Shown piece by piece: positions 1 to 10,612 of a stretch of 64,000 nt of DNA. The position numbers and the translations under genes were made by a program. The notes beneath the pieces are model-generated. The model did no database searches. It had not been told where the DNA came from and saw only the letters and a list, made by a program, of their open reading frames with translations. Positions within the stretch are counted from its first letter, which is position 1. The number at the start of each line of letters is the position of its first letter. This DNA comes from Meghimatium bilineatum (Eukaryota; Mollusca; Gastropoda; Stylommatophora; Philomycidae), in assembly GCA_034231615.1 (NCBI GenBank), contig CM067306.1, positions 37,417,571 through 37,481,570 on the forward strand, read 5' to 3'.

Positions 1-86
1 GCGGTAAACCATGACACAACGTATTTCGTTCTCCGGACTACATACTGCTAATCTACAGGAGTTTGAGAACGAACGCAGAAGAGGAA
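1..86 (+). mobile_element. GAAG-tailed SINE, 3' part (cut by window edge)
   Basis: This is the 3' third of the SINE family seen complete at 51557-51840. It holds the conserved stretch ACCATGACACAACG, the block CTCCGGACTACAT and the end GAGAACGAACGCAGAAGAGG. The tail runs straight into a LINE fragment starting near 86. Confidence 0.8.
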
Positions 87-350
87 GTGGTTTGGCCACA
101 TTATGAGAATGCATAAATTAAAGTTGCCCGTACAAGCATATAACCAAATGAGATCAGCGCTCAAAGCCAGAGGAAGACCACGGAAAAGATGGATAGAAAA
201 CGTCAGGGACATCCTGTACAGACACGGCCATAGCACAGCTGAGGCCACACATCTGGCTTTAGAACGCAAGCTCAAGCTCCAATCACCCCTACGCTTAACG
301 GCATGAGTGGATCACAAACCACCTGGGGAAACACAATAGACAATAAATAT
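86..350 (+). mobile_element. LINE 3' end, ATAGACA-tailed family
   Basis: A decayed C-terminus of a non-LTR retrotransposon protein. The readable pieces are WFGHIM-like (as GLATL/MRMH), then ARGRPRKRWIENVRDILYRH and STAEATHLALERK, which is the usual C-terminal basic region of several LINE clades. The end ACACAATAGACAATAAATA matches the copy at 47080-47510, which ends in repeated ATAGACA. The N-terminal side is replaced by the SINE tail, so only about 85 residues remain. The clade is not assigned. Confidence 0.6.
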
Positions 351-738
351 GTATTTACGTCCTCAGAATGCCGAACTGTCGAATGCTAAAACAAGTACTA
401 TTCGGAGAACTAGCGAGCCCTCGGTAGACTAATGCTTGCTCATAGACAATGACATCTGTAAATCCTCAATGGATGACTTCTTCATAGACACCAAAATATG
501 GGAAAACACGGACGAAACTCTGGATGTCAAGAGGCATATCTGCATGAACGTTGATCATAAACAAAATATGTTTACTAAGAATATGGAAGAGAGAAGAGAA
601 ATAAGAAAAATATATACTTCTGTAGCTGTGAAATGATCGCTTGAAAAGTTTCCATTGCAAAGAAAATGCTCAATGTATTGCTTCTTCGTTTTGTTAATGA
701 CTGTCTACAAGATGCAAATGGCCATACATATATATTAT
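351..738. other. no recognised feature
   Basis: AT-rich sequence between the LINE tail and the GATA array. Short open frames exist on both strands, but none shows a motif, a repeat or composition that would support a gene. Confidence 0.5.
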
Positions 739-835
739 ATAGATAGATAGATAGATATATAGATATATAGATAGAAAGATAGATAGATAGATAGATAGAT
801 AGTTAGATAGATAGTTAGATAGATAGTTAGATAGA

Positions 836-931
<96 letters not shown>

Positions 932-932
932 T

Positions 933-989
<57 letters not shown>

Positions 990-990
990 T

Positions 991-1055
<65 letters not shown>

Positions 1056-1067
1056 AAGATAGATAGT

Positions 1068-1103
<36 letters not shown>

Positions 1104-1118
1104 AAGATAGATAGTTAT
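739..1118. repeat. GATA/GACA microsatellite
   Basis: Tetranucleotide tract of GATA units with an uninterrupted block of about 19 GACA units (around 853-930) and occasional GAAA and GTTA variants. A short AT run follows to 1133. The long open frame on the minus strand here (SIYLSIYL...) is a translation of the repeat. Confidence 0.97.
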
Positions 1119-1872
1119 TAATATATATATATAGACGGTAGATTGCCATCATAATTTTCTTTGTTTTATTGTTTTTAAGCATGTTTTCCCCTTTAGTCCC
1201 ACATCACGACTTTCAAACATCAAATATACCCAATTATAAACAGTTGCCTGGATTTGGAACATGCAATAAGCTTCATTAGGGTACTGGCTCCAATTACTAA
1301 AAAAAATCGTTACCTCTTCCAGTGCTTGCTTTGTTTCCCAGCATTCGCCTGTGAAGCTTTTTATTCACGACCTTCAATAATATGCTTTTCTTCATTGATT
1401 ATCCATGATTTGCATCTTTTATTTACCACGGAAGAACATTACTGATGTTTTTACGTCTGCTGAAACATGTTTATTTGCAGCCATAGGTATATTTTCGTAT
1501 TTTTTTGTGGAAACATCGATATAGCTTTTTTTGGTCGTTGTACTAATGTTACTTAGGGCTTTGATTTTTTTCTTGTTTTTTGTGTGTAAGGTATTTACTT
1601 TTAGACATGTTTCTCATTGTCTGTGTTTATTATGGTTTTAAGATTTACTCCGACACTGTGAATTATGTGTCAGAAATGTTCATCTGCAGTTGTGGGGTGG
1701 GAGTTTGAGATACAAATTAAGTGATTATAAGGTGAAAATGGATATATTACAAGGATAAATGGATTAGGAGTGAGCAAAATATTGTATATCACGATTTGAA
1801 AATGTGATGTGAGGTATGGATTTAGGGGGGGGGGGGGAGGGAGCCAAGAGAACATGTCAAACTACCTTGTAA
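1119..1872. other. no gene seen; contains a poly-G run
   Basis: AT-rich unique-looking sequence. The one notable point is a run of 13 G at 1825-1837. No coding or structural signal was found. Confidence 0.5.
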
Positions 1873-2460
1873 ATGAAGGATTATTTCATATTATTATTAG
1901 TGGTACATTGTGTCACATTAATTGTGAGGAATGATTATTTCATATTATTACTAATAGATGATAGTATTACATTAGTTGTGAACGATTATTGTATTACATT
2001 AGCGTTGATAAGAGGTTGTATCCCATTAGCTGGGAGCGATGATATTATTACATTAGTATTGATAAAAGATTGTTATGACATTAGTATTGATAAAAAGATT
2101 GTGTATTGATAAAAGATTGTATCAAATTTGTATTGAGAAAAGATTGTATCATATTTGTATTGATAAAAGATTGTATCAAATTTGTATTGATAAAAGATTG
2201 TATCATATTAGTATTGATAGAAGATTGTATCAAATTTGTATTGATAAAAGATTGTATCACATTTGTATTGATAAAAGATTGTATCACATTAGTATTGATA
2301 AAAGATTGTATCACATTAGTATTGATAAAAGATTGTATCAAATTTGTATTGATAAAAGATTGTATCAAATTTGTATTGATAAAAGATTGTATCACATTAG
2401 TATTGCGATCACATTTGTGCTGATATAAGATTGTTTCACGTTAGTATTAATGACAAATTG
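1873..2460. repeat. 27-bp minisatellite
   Basis: Tandem units built on GATTGTATCAAATTTGTATT plus GATAAAA. They are regular from about 2090 to 2405 and decay outward on both sides. The unit is a multiple of three, so several frames stay open on both strands. Those frames (DKRLYQICI and similar) are not genes. Confidence 0.95.
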
Positions 2461-2734
2461 CATCACACCAGTGTAAATGTGGTACTCTATTATTATAGCG
2501 CACGTTGAAGATTATATTACATTCGTTTAAACGTAAATGTTATCCGACTGCTGTAAATTAACTAATGTATTACGTGTAAACGTGAATCTGATGGCAATTG
2601 TGCTATTTCTCCGTACAGATAAGCAAGGTTTCAGAGAGGAGACGGTTGCCACTGATTAAATTCTACCCACTGAAATGATATCATGGGAGTATTGACACAG
2701 TATGGATCGTATTATTAAACATACTGAGGCGTTA

Positions 2735-2905
2735 GAGTGTTATTGGAACGTGGAATATGCATACAACAAATATATCCGTTATTGGGAAATAAATAGGCAA
2801 ACTTGCAGGTTGTCAAGTGTCACACCTGGTGGTAGTGAAACGGTGTAGGCTTAGTTTGGACACATCATGAGACAGGGATTCACGGTAGTGTACAATTAAA
2901 GCATT
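2735..2905 (+). mobile_element. LINE C-terminal relic
   Basis: Frame fragments read NKYIRYWEINRQTCRLSSV and FGHIMRQGFT. Their order matches the thumb and WFGHxMR region of the LINE relic at 44420-44850. It is very decayed and the clade is not assigned. Confidence 0.4.
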
Positions 2906-3978
2906 TTCCCGTGGACCAGCAAATCAGGTTTTTGAATCTACTCATTATTCATTGTTGAAAATAAATATTACCTTCGTGGTTCACTCAACCACCATAAGTA
3001 GGCTACCACGGCTCATGTTCTTGGGATGGGGTGCAGAGACGTTGAAGCGAGCACCTGTGCTCGCTTCGCTCGCCAGGACCAGGACTCATACTGGTCAAGA
3101 CCTTGCTACGCCTCCCCGCGGAGCACCCTGGGCAACAGAGAAATCTGGCCAAGGTAGCAAGGATCGGACGATCTCCAGCTGAAGTGGGAACCTGCTGTGG
3201 ACTTGGAAACCTCCAAGAGAGAAAAGACTCTTCTTATCCGCAGTACGTCCCGAGATTGTAGACAAGCTTCAGCAAAACTTTCGACAGCCTTTTCGACTTT
3301 TCGCCAAGGCTCAAGAACTTTTCGGCAGTTCCCTGTCCGCACCCAGCGTCGCGATATAACCAAAAAGTCCTTCTTAGGACTAGGTTGAAAGTGACGTGAC
3401 TAGGCATCCCGAGATGGCCTAGTCGAATCCACTACTCAACAAACAACAAAATGTTCTTGGGATATCAAGGAAAGGCGCCGTCGATACTGAGAAAGTGTGG
3501 TAGGCAATACTACAAAACAATACAATATCAATGTGAAAATCAATACAATACTAATCAGTCGGTTTCGTGTCACCCACTGGCCAGGCAGCTGAAACACGTG
3601 GGGAAAATTCCTAATGTTATAAACTAGTTAAGAATACATAAACCTTTACTTGGTGAGATAGGGTTCACTTTCTAAAACTATTTGATAACCAACAGTTTGA
3701 GGATTAATGGGGAAGAGTTAGCTGGAGAAAATCTTGGATTTACATTACTAAAGAATGGGGTCTGGGCAATAGATTCGTATACTTATCCCAATGTCCGAGA
3801 ACAGAGCTTTTTAGTTAGATATTTGTGCTGTTTCCAATGTGTCACCGACGCGACACTGACAGTATCTCCTAGATAACCGACCACACTATCACTTAGGTAT
3901 GTCGTTTAATCACGAATAACAAGATTTTCCCAATATGTCACAATGGCGTGGACAATGGATAATAATAATAATAATAAC
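2906..3978. other. unexplained segment, GC-richer from 3000 to 3420
   Basis: Most of the window is AT-rich, but 3000-3420 is clearly GC-richer. It holds CGAGCACCTGTGCTCG, which is an inverted repeat, and CTCCCCGCGGAG. Open frames are short (60-85 codons) and carry no motif I recognise. It could be a relic of an unknown dispersed element. Nothing was recognised in 3421-3978. Confidence 0.35.
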
Positions 3979-4254
3979 GCCCGTGTGTTGCCAGGGCCCG
4001 AAAGGGGAGCAAAGAATAGCAACACTGTTTACCTTCCACGCATGTCGTAAAAGGCGACTAAGGAGGTTATGAGATGGTTTTGGCTGTCCCATCCCATATA
4101 GGATCAGTGACCCAAAGCCATGCTGAAGTCGGATGTGTCAGGCCGAAAGGCGCAGATATCGCAGCAATGTTGTAAACCATGACACAACGCATTCCGGACT
4201 ACATCCTGCTGATCTGCAGGAGTTTGAGAACGAACGCAGAAGAAGAAGAAGAAG
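3979..4254 (+). mobile_element. GAAG-tailed SINE, full length
   Basis: Runs from GCCCGTGTGTTGCCAGGG to the tail CGCAGAAGAAGAAGAAGAAG, about 276 bp. Order of blocks: a 5' block with CGAAAGGGGAGCAAAGAATA, the block CATGTCGTAAAAGGCGACTA, the block CCATGCTGAAGTCGGATGTG, then the shared 3' block. It is flanked by AAT repeats on both sides, so a target duplication cannot be told from the microsatellite. Confidence 0.9.
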
Positions 4255-4558
4255 TAATAATAATAATAGTAGTAGTGGTAGTTGTAATAATAATATTAAT
4301 AGTAATATTTGTAGTAATACCAATAATAATTAGAAGTATTAATAGTAATAATAATAGTATTATTAATAATTGTAATATTAATAGTAGTAGTAATAGTAAT
4401 AATAGTAGTAGTAGTAATAATACTAGTACTAATGATTATAGTAGTAACGGTAACAATAATAGTAGTAGTAAAAACTAATAATAATAATAGTAATAATAAT
4501 AATAGTAGCAGTAATAATAATCGTAATAATAATAAGAATTAGAGTAATAATAATATTA
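4255..4558. repeat. degenerate AAT/AGT trinucleotide tract
   Basis: TAA, TAG and AGT triplets directly follow the SINE tail, with AAT triplets also on the 5' side of the SINE. Either the SINE inserted in an AAT microsatellite or its tail region expanded. Confidence 0.9.
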
Positions 4559-4757
4559 ATGATAATGTTCTTCCGTCGAAGTCGACGATGACCGTCCCCA
4601 TCCAGCTCAAATGGAAAGATGATGAAGATGATGATGTCTGCCGTGTGCTCGATTGTGACAAATGTGTCCTATGTGTGAGTGAAATTGTCTACCACACTCT
4701 GGGCATGAGTGGGAGGAGTCTGTGGACCATTGAAGAGTTCATGCCTTTCTTTTAGCG

Positions 4758-5166
4758 CAGGGGTCGGGAACCGTTTTGTCTGAGAGAGCCACGGACACAA
4801 CATATTTTGAAAAGTAATTATGCGAGAGCTATACATTGTGTTTAAAACTAAAAATTCAAGTAAATGTGTGCATTTTGTGTTATTTAAACACTAAAAGTAC
4901 AATAATTATGTCTCTGAATTCTTTTTAATAACATTGTTATGCTGTTGCTAATCAATAATGAGTATTTCTTACGATTAATGCGACTTATGATGCTGAGCTG
5001 CAATAGATTTTACCTCATTTGTAGAATGAAATATTGATATGCAATTATGTAGATCAAATGAGTCTAAAGAAACATTTTTTATTATAATCGAACATTTGTC
5101 TGCCAGCCAGATACAGCCATCAATAGAGCCACATCTGGCTCGCGAACCATGGGTTCCCGACCCCTG
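4758..5166. mobile_element. non-autonomous hAT transposon (MITE)
   Basis: Starts CAGGGGTCGGGAACC and ends GGTTCCCGACCCCTG, which are perfect 15-bp terminal inverted repeats. AGAGCCAC-type motifs lie just inside both ends. The flanks TTTTAGCG (4750-4757) and TTCTAGCG (5167-5174) match at 7 of 8 positions, the duplication length expected for hAT. The 409-bp interior is AT-rich and encodes no transposase. Confidence 0.9.
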
Positions 5167-5275
5167 TTCTAGCGCGTTTTTGTTGCGCATCATTATATCT
5201 GATATACTTTGCAGCTGCTACACCATTCTTGATTTTATGGAGACAGTCGGATCTGTCTTGTGCAAGATTCAGATA

Positions 5276-5536
5276 GTTGAGTAATGACTAGCACTGAGTC
5301 TTGTTTAAGTGTGGAGAAGTTGAGTAATGACTAGCTCTGAGTCTTTTGTAAGTGTGGAAAAGTTGAGTAATGACTAGCACTGAGTTTTGTTTAAGTGTGG
5401 AGAAGTTGAGTAATGACTAGCACTGAGTCTTGTTTAAGTGTGGAGAAGTTGAGTAATGACTAGCACTGAGTCTTGTTTAAGTGTGGAGAAGTTGAGTAAT
5501 GACTAGCACTGAGTTTTGTTTAATTGTGGAGTAGTT
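5276..5536. repeat. 43-bp minisatellite, about 6 copies
   Basis: Units begin GTTGAGTAATGACTAGCACT and continue GAGTCTTGTTTAAGTGTGGA plus GAA, with few differences between copies. Confidence 0.95.
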
Positions 5537-5582
5537 GCGCAATACGTCAACCTTCCTGCAATCTTCCTGCAATTGCGCAATC

Positions 5583-5939
5583 TTCCTGATCCAACAGTGT
5601 TCCAGTAGTAAGACAAATCAAGACAACTGGAGATGTACCTGGATGCAGTTGATGACCAGAGTGTGCTATATGTCTCACAAAGTCAATTATGTTCTACAGC
5701 GCTCTGCTGGCAAGTGTCTTCCACCCCGTTAAACATCAGGTGTTTCATCCTCGCTATTCGCCACATCCAGGCTTCGTATGCTTGGGTAGACAGACCATGT
5801 ATTTACCTCCGGGCCCGCACCACTCAGATACCGTCATCAATATTGGACGGCCTGTCAAAGCCCCTACCGGGGTGTAGCCGCTGCCGCATGCTGGCAACTA
5901 CTGGGAGCCACAGGTGAGAGCTGAGAGCCAGGTGGGGGA
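5583..5939 (-). repeat. unclassified dispersed repeat X, copy 1
   Basis: Read on the minus strand, this aligns block by block with 38471-39302: CCCCACCTGGC, GGCAGCAGCGG or GGCAGCGGCTACACCCCGGTA, GCGAGGATGAAACACCTGAT, ACTTGCCAGCAGAGCGCTGT, ACTCTGGTCATCAACTGCAT, and CTGGAA...GGATCAGG. Here the ACTTGCC...TGTAGAAC segment is present once. In the other copy it forms an array. The class of element is unknown. A short plus-frame reading (MANSxDETxDV) is shared by both copies, which hints at a coding origin. Confidence 0.7.
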
Positions 5940-6260
5940 TCAAGGATGTACTACTCAAAAGGAATATGACAGCCCCATCATTAAATGTACTACCCTTCCC
6001 TGACACCCCATACACTCCACTATTAATAATAGTAATAATAAAAATAGAAGAGCCGTAGAGATGATCTCTTCAAATGGAAGGGGAGGGGGAGGGGATATTT
6101 ACCTAAAAAAAACATTCGTGCTTTATCAATGTTTCAGATATTTATTTTGATGAATATTTCATGAACTCTCTGTAAAATCGCTAGCAAAAGGAGGGGGGGG
6201 GTGAGTATGTGTTGGCTTTTTTTCTGTTAAAAATCTTAAACTCCCTTATCTACGGCCTGA

Positions 6261-6409
6261 ATAATAATAATAACAACACCAACAACCACAACAGCAGCAA
6301 CAACAACAACAACAACAATAACAATAACAACAATAATAATAATAAATATAACAATAATAACAATAACAATAATAACAATAATTAGAATAACAATAATAAC
6401 AATAATTAT
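6261..6409. repeat. AAT/AAC trinucleotide tract
   Basis: Mixed ATA, ACA and AAC triplets of low complexity. The preceding 5940-6260 holds only a poly-G stretch near 6192 and AT-rich sequence without features. Confidence 0.9.
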
Positions 6410-7171
6410 AATTACGCTCGTATAATAGTAAAACTATGCAAACGTAATTTGTTTACACGATTAAAATATGTATGCACGTGGATATGTAAAAAAATCCAGA
6501 GCGCGTGCAAGTGATGAAGCTAGTACAATCCCATTGTTTCGATGATGTGATGTTTCTTTCGCATTTTTCGTGCTTCACTTGCAAAACAGCCAAATACATA
6601 AGTTTATGACTTTAGTAAAAGTGGAAAAGAGTTGAAATTTGACACACGCATTAATAAAGTTTAGCGAATAAAAGGTATTATCTGGTGGTTATCGAAAGAA
6701 GGTCTGTTACTGTTTTTTCACGCCGCTAACTGACGTTACAAGAGCCATGGGAAGCTACTGGTATGCCTGTCAGTGGGATAGCGACCAGAGAAATTGCTAG
6801 TCATAGTAAGACTGCACCAAAGATATCTGGCGACAAGTACCACCGATGACCGGCAAGGTTCTCAACTGGCTCAGACCTGTAGCAACACTAGCTAAAGATT
6901 GTCATATTGTACTGATGAATCTGTGCAATCGCTTCCAAACAACAGCTCATGCACGGGGTACTCGGCCCGTTTATTTAGCAAACACTGGGCAAGGAAAATT
7001 TCATTTCTCTGTCTTATATAATGCTAGAAGTAGCATTAGTCAAATTCTTACTAGACGCCACCGGATTACAGATTAGATTGTGTCCAGAAACAATATTCAT
7101 CGTCCAAGGGCGGAAAAGTGAAGATTGACGATGTTCTCTGATGGAAGCTGATTATTGCATCATTTGCTGAT

Positions 7172-7254
7172 ATGAGAAATCGTGTCTGGTATCGTTCTGG
7201 AGAAATCGTGTCTGGTATCGTTCTGGAGAAATCGTGTCTGGTATCGATCTAGAG
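7172..7254. repeat. 26-bp triplication inside the Tc1 relic
   Basis: Three copies of GAGAAATCGTGTCTGGTATC plus GTTCTG, in the transposase region just before RERYANV. Confidence 0.9.
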
Positions 7255-7483
7255 AAAGATATGCTAACGTATGTATAGTCCAGCATCAAAGATGTGAAGG
7301 AGGAAGAGTACATGTTTGGGGTGGATTCTCCCACGAGCACCGTACTCCAGTTCATGATTTCACAGTTAAAGTAATCGCCGAAGCCTACGATAATAAATTA
7401 CTGCGACTTATCGTTGTGCTTTCTTCGATAATCACCAAATGTGGGAATATTTCAGCAAGTCAACGCTAGATATCATGTAAAGT

Positions 7484-7627
7484 TTCATGCTGAAGTCGGA
7501 TGTGTCAGGCCGAAAGGCGCAGATATCACAGCAATGCTGTAAACCATGACACAACGCATTCCGTTCTCTGGACTACATCCTGCTAATCTGCAGGAGTTTA
7601 AGAACGAACGTAGAAGAAGAAGAAGAA
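7484..7627 (+). mobile_element. GAAG-tailed SINE, 5'-truncated, inside the Tc1 relic
   Basis: Starts at CATGCTGAAGTCGGATGTG and ends CGTAGAAGAAGAAGAA. It splits the transposase relic between the LRLIV block and the MNLIEH block, so it is younger than that gene. The truncated 5' end fits LINE-type priming from the tail. Confidence 0.85.
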
Positions 7628-7689
7628 TGTAAAGTTAATGTAACCAGGTATGTCTGAGCTCAGCAAAAGGTTCATTTTCTGGATTAGCC

Positions 7690-7775
7690 AGTAAACTCTC
7701 ATTACATGAACCTGATTGAACATCTCATTACATGAACCTGATTGATCATCTCATTACATGAACCTGATTGAACAT
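7690..7775. repeat. 27-bp triplication of the Tc1 MNLIEH segment
   Basis: CTCATTACATGAACCTGATT plus GAACAT is repeated three times. The segment encodes the MNLIEH end of the conserved transposase motif. Confidence 0.85.
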
Positions 7776-7952
7776 GAATTTAACACGTTTAGGATGAACT
7801 GAACAGAAGTGTCCGGCAACCAGACATCAACAATGTGAATTATCTCGAGATAGCAGACATTGCAGAATGGAACTTCATATCGTGACCAATTGCTAAATAT
7901 GATATAATAGCAGTCAAAACACAGCAGAATCAAGCCTTCTTACGTGTTATTT

Positions 7953-8051
7953 TGATTATTGCTTTGATTTTTGTTGGTCACTATGTATATGCTTTATATC
8001 GCCCTGGAGTCGCTTGCCAACGCCGACAAACGAAATTCACGGCAATAATCG
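7953..8051. mobile_element. short TIR element (MITE), copy 1
   Basis: The left end TGATTATTGCTTTGATTTTT and the right end GAAATTCACGGCAATAATCG are imperfect inverted repeats of about 25 bp around a roughly 50-bp core with GGAGTCGC. Sister copies lie at 54960-55045 and, in part, at 19183-19255. Confidence 0.65.
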
Positions 8052-8188
8052 AAAACATGGCCCACAAGACTTGATTGAAGTCTGTTTCTAAGTCTTCTAT
8101 TGGTTACATTCATAGCCATACCTCCAATATTTTCCAAATACTCTGCAACAGCATAAAACACAGGATATCACGCTTGTATTGATGCTTA

Positions 8189-9050
8189 CGGGCACCCACA
8201 CGGTATTCATGATAGCTATGACTTGACTCCCGGGGACACACACGGTATTCATGATAGCTATAACTTGACTCCCGGGGACACACACGGTATTCATGATAGC
8301 TATAACTTGACTCCCGGGTACACACACGGTATTCATGATAGCTATAACTTGACTCCCGGGGACACACACGGTATTCATGATAGCTATAACTTGACTCCCG
8401 GGTACACACACGGTATTCATGATAGCTATAACTTGACTCCCGGGGACACACACGGTATTCATGATAGCTATAACTTGACTCCCGGGTACACACACGGTAT
8501 TCATGATAGCTATAACTTGACTCCCGGGGACACACACGGTATTCATGATAGCTATAACTTGACTCCCGGGTACACACACGATATTAATGATAGCTATAAC
8601 TTGACTCCCGGGGACACACACGGTATTCATGATAGCTAAGACTTGACTCCCGGGGACACACACGGTATTCATGATAGCTATAACTTGACTCCCGGGTACA
8701 CACACGATATTAATGATAGCTATAACTTGACTCCCGGGGACACACACGGTATTCATGATAGCTATGACTTGACTCCCGGGGACACACACGATATTCATGA
8801 TAGCTATAACTTGACTCCCGGGGACACACACGATATTAATGATAGCTATAACTTGACTCCCGGGGACACACACGGTATTCATGATAGCTATGACTTGACT
8901 CCCGGGGACACACACGATATTAATGATAGCTATAACTTGACTCCCGGGGACACACACGATATTAATGATAGCTATAACTTGACTCCCGGGGACACACGCG
9001 ATATTAATGATAGCTATAACTTGACTCCCGGGGACACACACGATATTCAT
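8189..9050. repeat. 42-bp minisatellite, about 20 copies, partly dimeric
   Basis: The unit holds TTGACTCCCGGGGACACACA, a SmaI-type CCCGGG in every copy, then GGTATTCATGATAGCTATAA. From about 8265 to 8700 units with GGGGACAC mostly alternate with GGGTACAC, giving an 84-bp higher-order unit. The 42-bp length keeps long frames open on both strands (up to 317 codons). None is a gene. Confidence 0.97.
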
Positions 9051-9060
9051 GAATATTACT

Positions 9061-9338
9061 CGCCCCTCTGTGACGTAATCTGAAGGGGACTACATAATGG
9101 CAATATTGTTTACCTTTCATGCATGTCGTAAGAGACGACTATGGAGGTTTTGGGATGGAGTTGGCTGTCCCATCTCATATTGATTAAAATTGACGTAGAA
9201 GCCATGCTAAAATCGGATGTGTCAGGTCAAAAAACTATCGCAGCTAGGCTGAAGATGTAAACTATAACAAAGCGCAGTTCTTTCTCCGGACTACATCCTG
9301 CTACTCTGCAGGATTTTGAGAACGAACGCAGCAGAAGA
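9061..9338 (+). mobile_element. GAAG-tailed SINE, full length, diverged
   Basis: The 5' end CGCCCCTCTGTG corresponds to CGCCCGTGTGTT. It then holds CATGCATGTCGTAAGAGACG, CCATGCTAAAATCGGATGTG, CTCCGGACTACATCCTGCTA and the tail GAACGCAGCAGAAGAA. It is more diverged than the copies near 52 kb and abuts the 42-bp array. Confidence 0.85.
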
Positions 9339-9583
9339 ATACTAGTAATACTAGTAGTAATACTAGAGTTAATATAAATACGATTTTATACCAACCTTGT
9401 CAATGAATGAATGTATTATATTCGCATCAATATACACCTCCTTTTTTTTAATACACTACCCAAAAAAAAACAATACAAGTTTACACCCAGGGCTCTAGAT
9501 TCGTCTCTCTTAAAAGGGGAAGGAAGGGGGTTGCCAAAATCAGGTAATTTGTGCGCTTTTATTCTGCATATTCTTCTGTGTTG

Positions 9584-9828
9584 AAAAAATTGATGACCTT
9601 TATAGGAAAAATTGATGACCGTTATAGAGAAAATTGATGACCTTTATAGGGAAAATTGATGACCGTTATAGAGAAAATTGATGACCTTTATAGGGAAAAT
9701 TGATGACCGTTATAGAGAAAATTGATGACCTTTATAGGGAAAATTGATGACCGTTATAGAGAAAATTGATGACCTTTATAGGGAAAATTGATGACCGTTA
9801 TAGAGAAAATTGATGACCTTTATAAGGA
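9584..9828. repeat. 22-bp minisatellite with a 44-bp dimer order
   Basis: Eleven units of AAAATTGATGACC. Units ending TTTATAGGG alternate strictly with units ending GTTATAGAG. Confidence 0.97.
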
Positions 9829-10040
9829 AAGTCTCTAAGTGGGTGAAATTTACCGACTTTTTGGCTAAGTTCCTAGTACTGAAATAGTAAAGGTCATGTT
9901 TCATTTTGCGTTTCTACAGGGGGAACTGGTTGAACCTCAACCCTTTGCTCTTTTATCTAAATCCATCATTTCGATGCTATCTCATGTAATCAACATTCGA
10001 TAGTAATTTCTAAGACAAGGAAATACAATTTTCTAGACAG

Positions 10041-10612
10041 ATAACATAAGATGGAAGGTGTATTAAAATTAAAGAAGTTAAATGTAGAATTGCCCATGCA
10101 GAGGCAACATTTCACAGGATGAAGACCATCATATGTAATATGTCTTTGTCAGTTGAGGTGAGAGTTCTTAGAAGTTATATAGAACCAATTCTGATGTATG
10201 GAAGTGAATCTTGTACGTTCAGCAGAGCAGTGAAAACATTATATTGAGGCAGCAGAGATGTGGTTTTATAGAAGATGTCGAGAACACCATGGACAGATAG
10301 CAAGCTTAATGAAGATATCTTGAAAGAAGTTAATTGAAGAGGAGAGCTGCTTATCCACATACAAAAAGACTTTGGAAAAATAATCTTTTGGATTAATCAT
10401 GATAAGAGAAAAGGTGGAACTACAGGCACGTTGACGAGCAAAAAAGATAGGGAAAGACCATAAGGGCAGATGCTTTATAACCTGGCATTGTGGCATGGGA
10501 GAACATCGGTATCGGAACTGATTGACAGCATATTAAATAGAAGGCAGAGGAAAGACATGATAACCAACGCCACACAGCATAAGATGTCGCATCGCTAACA
10601 ACACTCACCATA
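10041..10612 (+). mobile_element. RTE-like LINE, thumb and C-terminal relic
   Basis: Decayed end of a LINE reverse transcriptase. The readable order is RIAHAEATFHRMKTI, VLRSYIEPILMYGSESCTFS (the LYGSEx motif of the thumb), then RMS-type WTDSKLNEDILKEVN and LTSKKDRERP-like pieces. This matches the region following the palm in RTE-like and related clades. Several stops and frame changes are present. No endonuclease or palm is found upstream, so it is a 5'-truncated insertion. Confidence 0.65.

Larger units (their letters stand above)
6735..7872 (+). pseudogene. Tc1/mariner transposase relic, interrupted
   Basis: A decayed transposase gene of the Tc1 type, which would cut and paste its own element at TA sites. 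The pieces are in the family order. An HTH-like stretch (GMPVSGIATREIASHS) lies near 6760. FQTTAHARGTRPVYLA and QILTRRHRIT lie in 6930-7072. The catalytic-core block RERYANVCIVQHQ, then VHVWGGFSHEHRTP and KLLRLIVVLSS, spans 7240-7430. MNLIEH lies near 7750, and LNRSVRQPDINN with EWNF spans 7800-7880. Several frame changes and stops are needed to read it. It is further broken by a 26-bp triplication (7172-7254), a SINE insertion (7484-7627) and a second triplication (7690-7775). The catalytic aspartates are not in one frame. Terminal inverted repeats were not found. Confidence 0.75.

Noticed and set aside
436-660. Overlapping 64-66-codon frames on both strands
   Set aside because: Short, antisense to each other, AT-rich, and without a motif or start context; consistent with chance.
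8097-9050. Open frame of 317 codons on the minus strand, and two plus-strand frames of about 140 codons
   Set aside because: They are translations of a 42-bp tandem repeat; the period is a multiple of three, so open frames on both strands are expected. There is no unique coding sequence apart from a short unrelated end.
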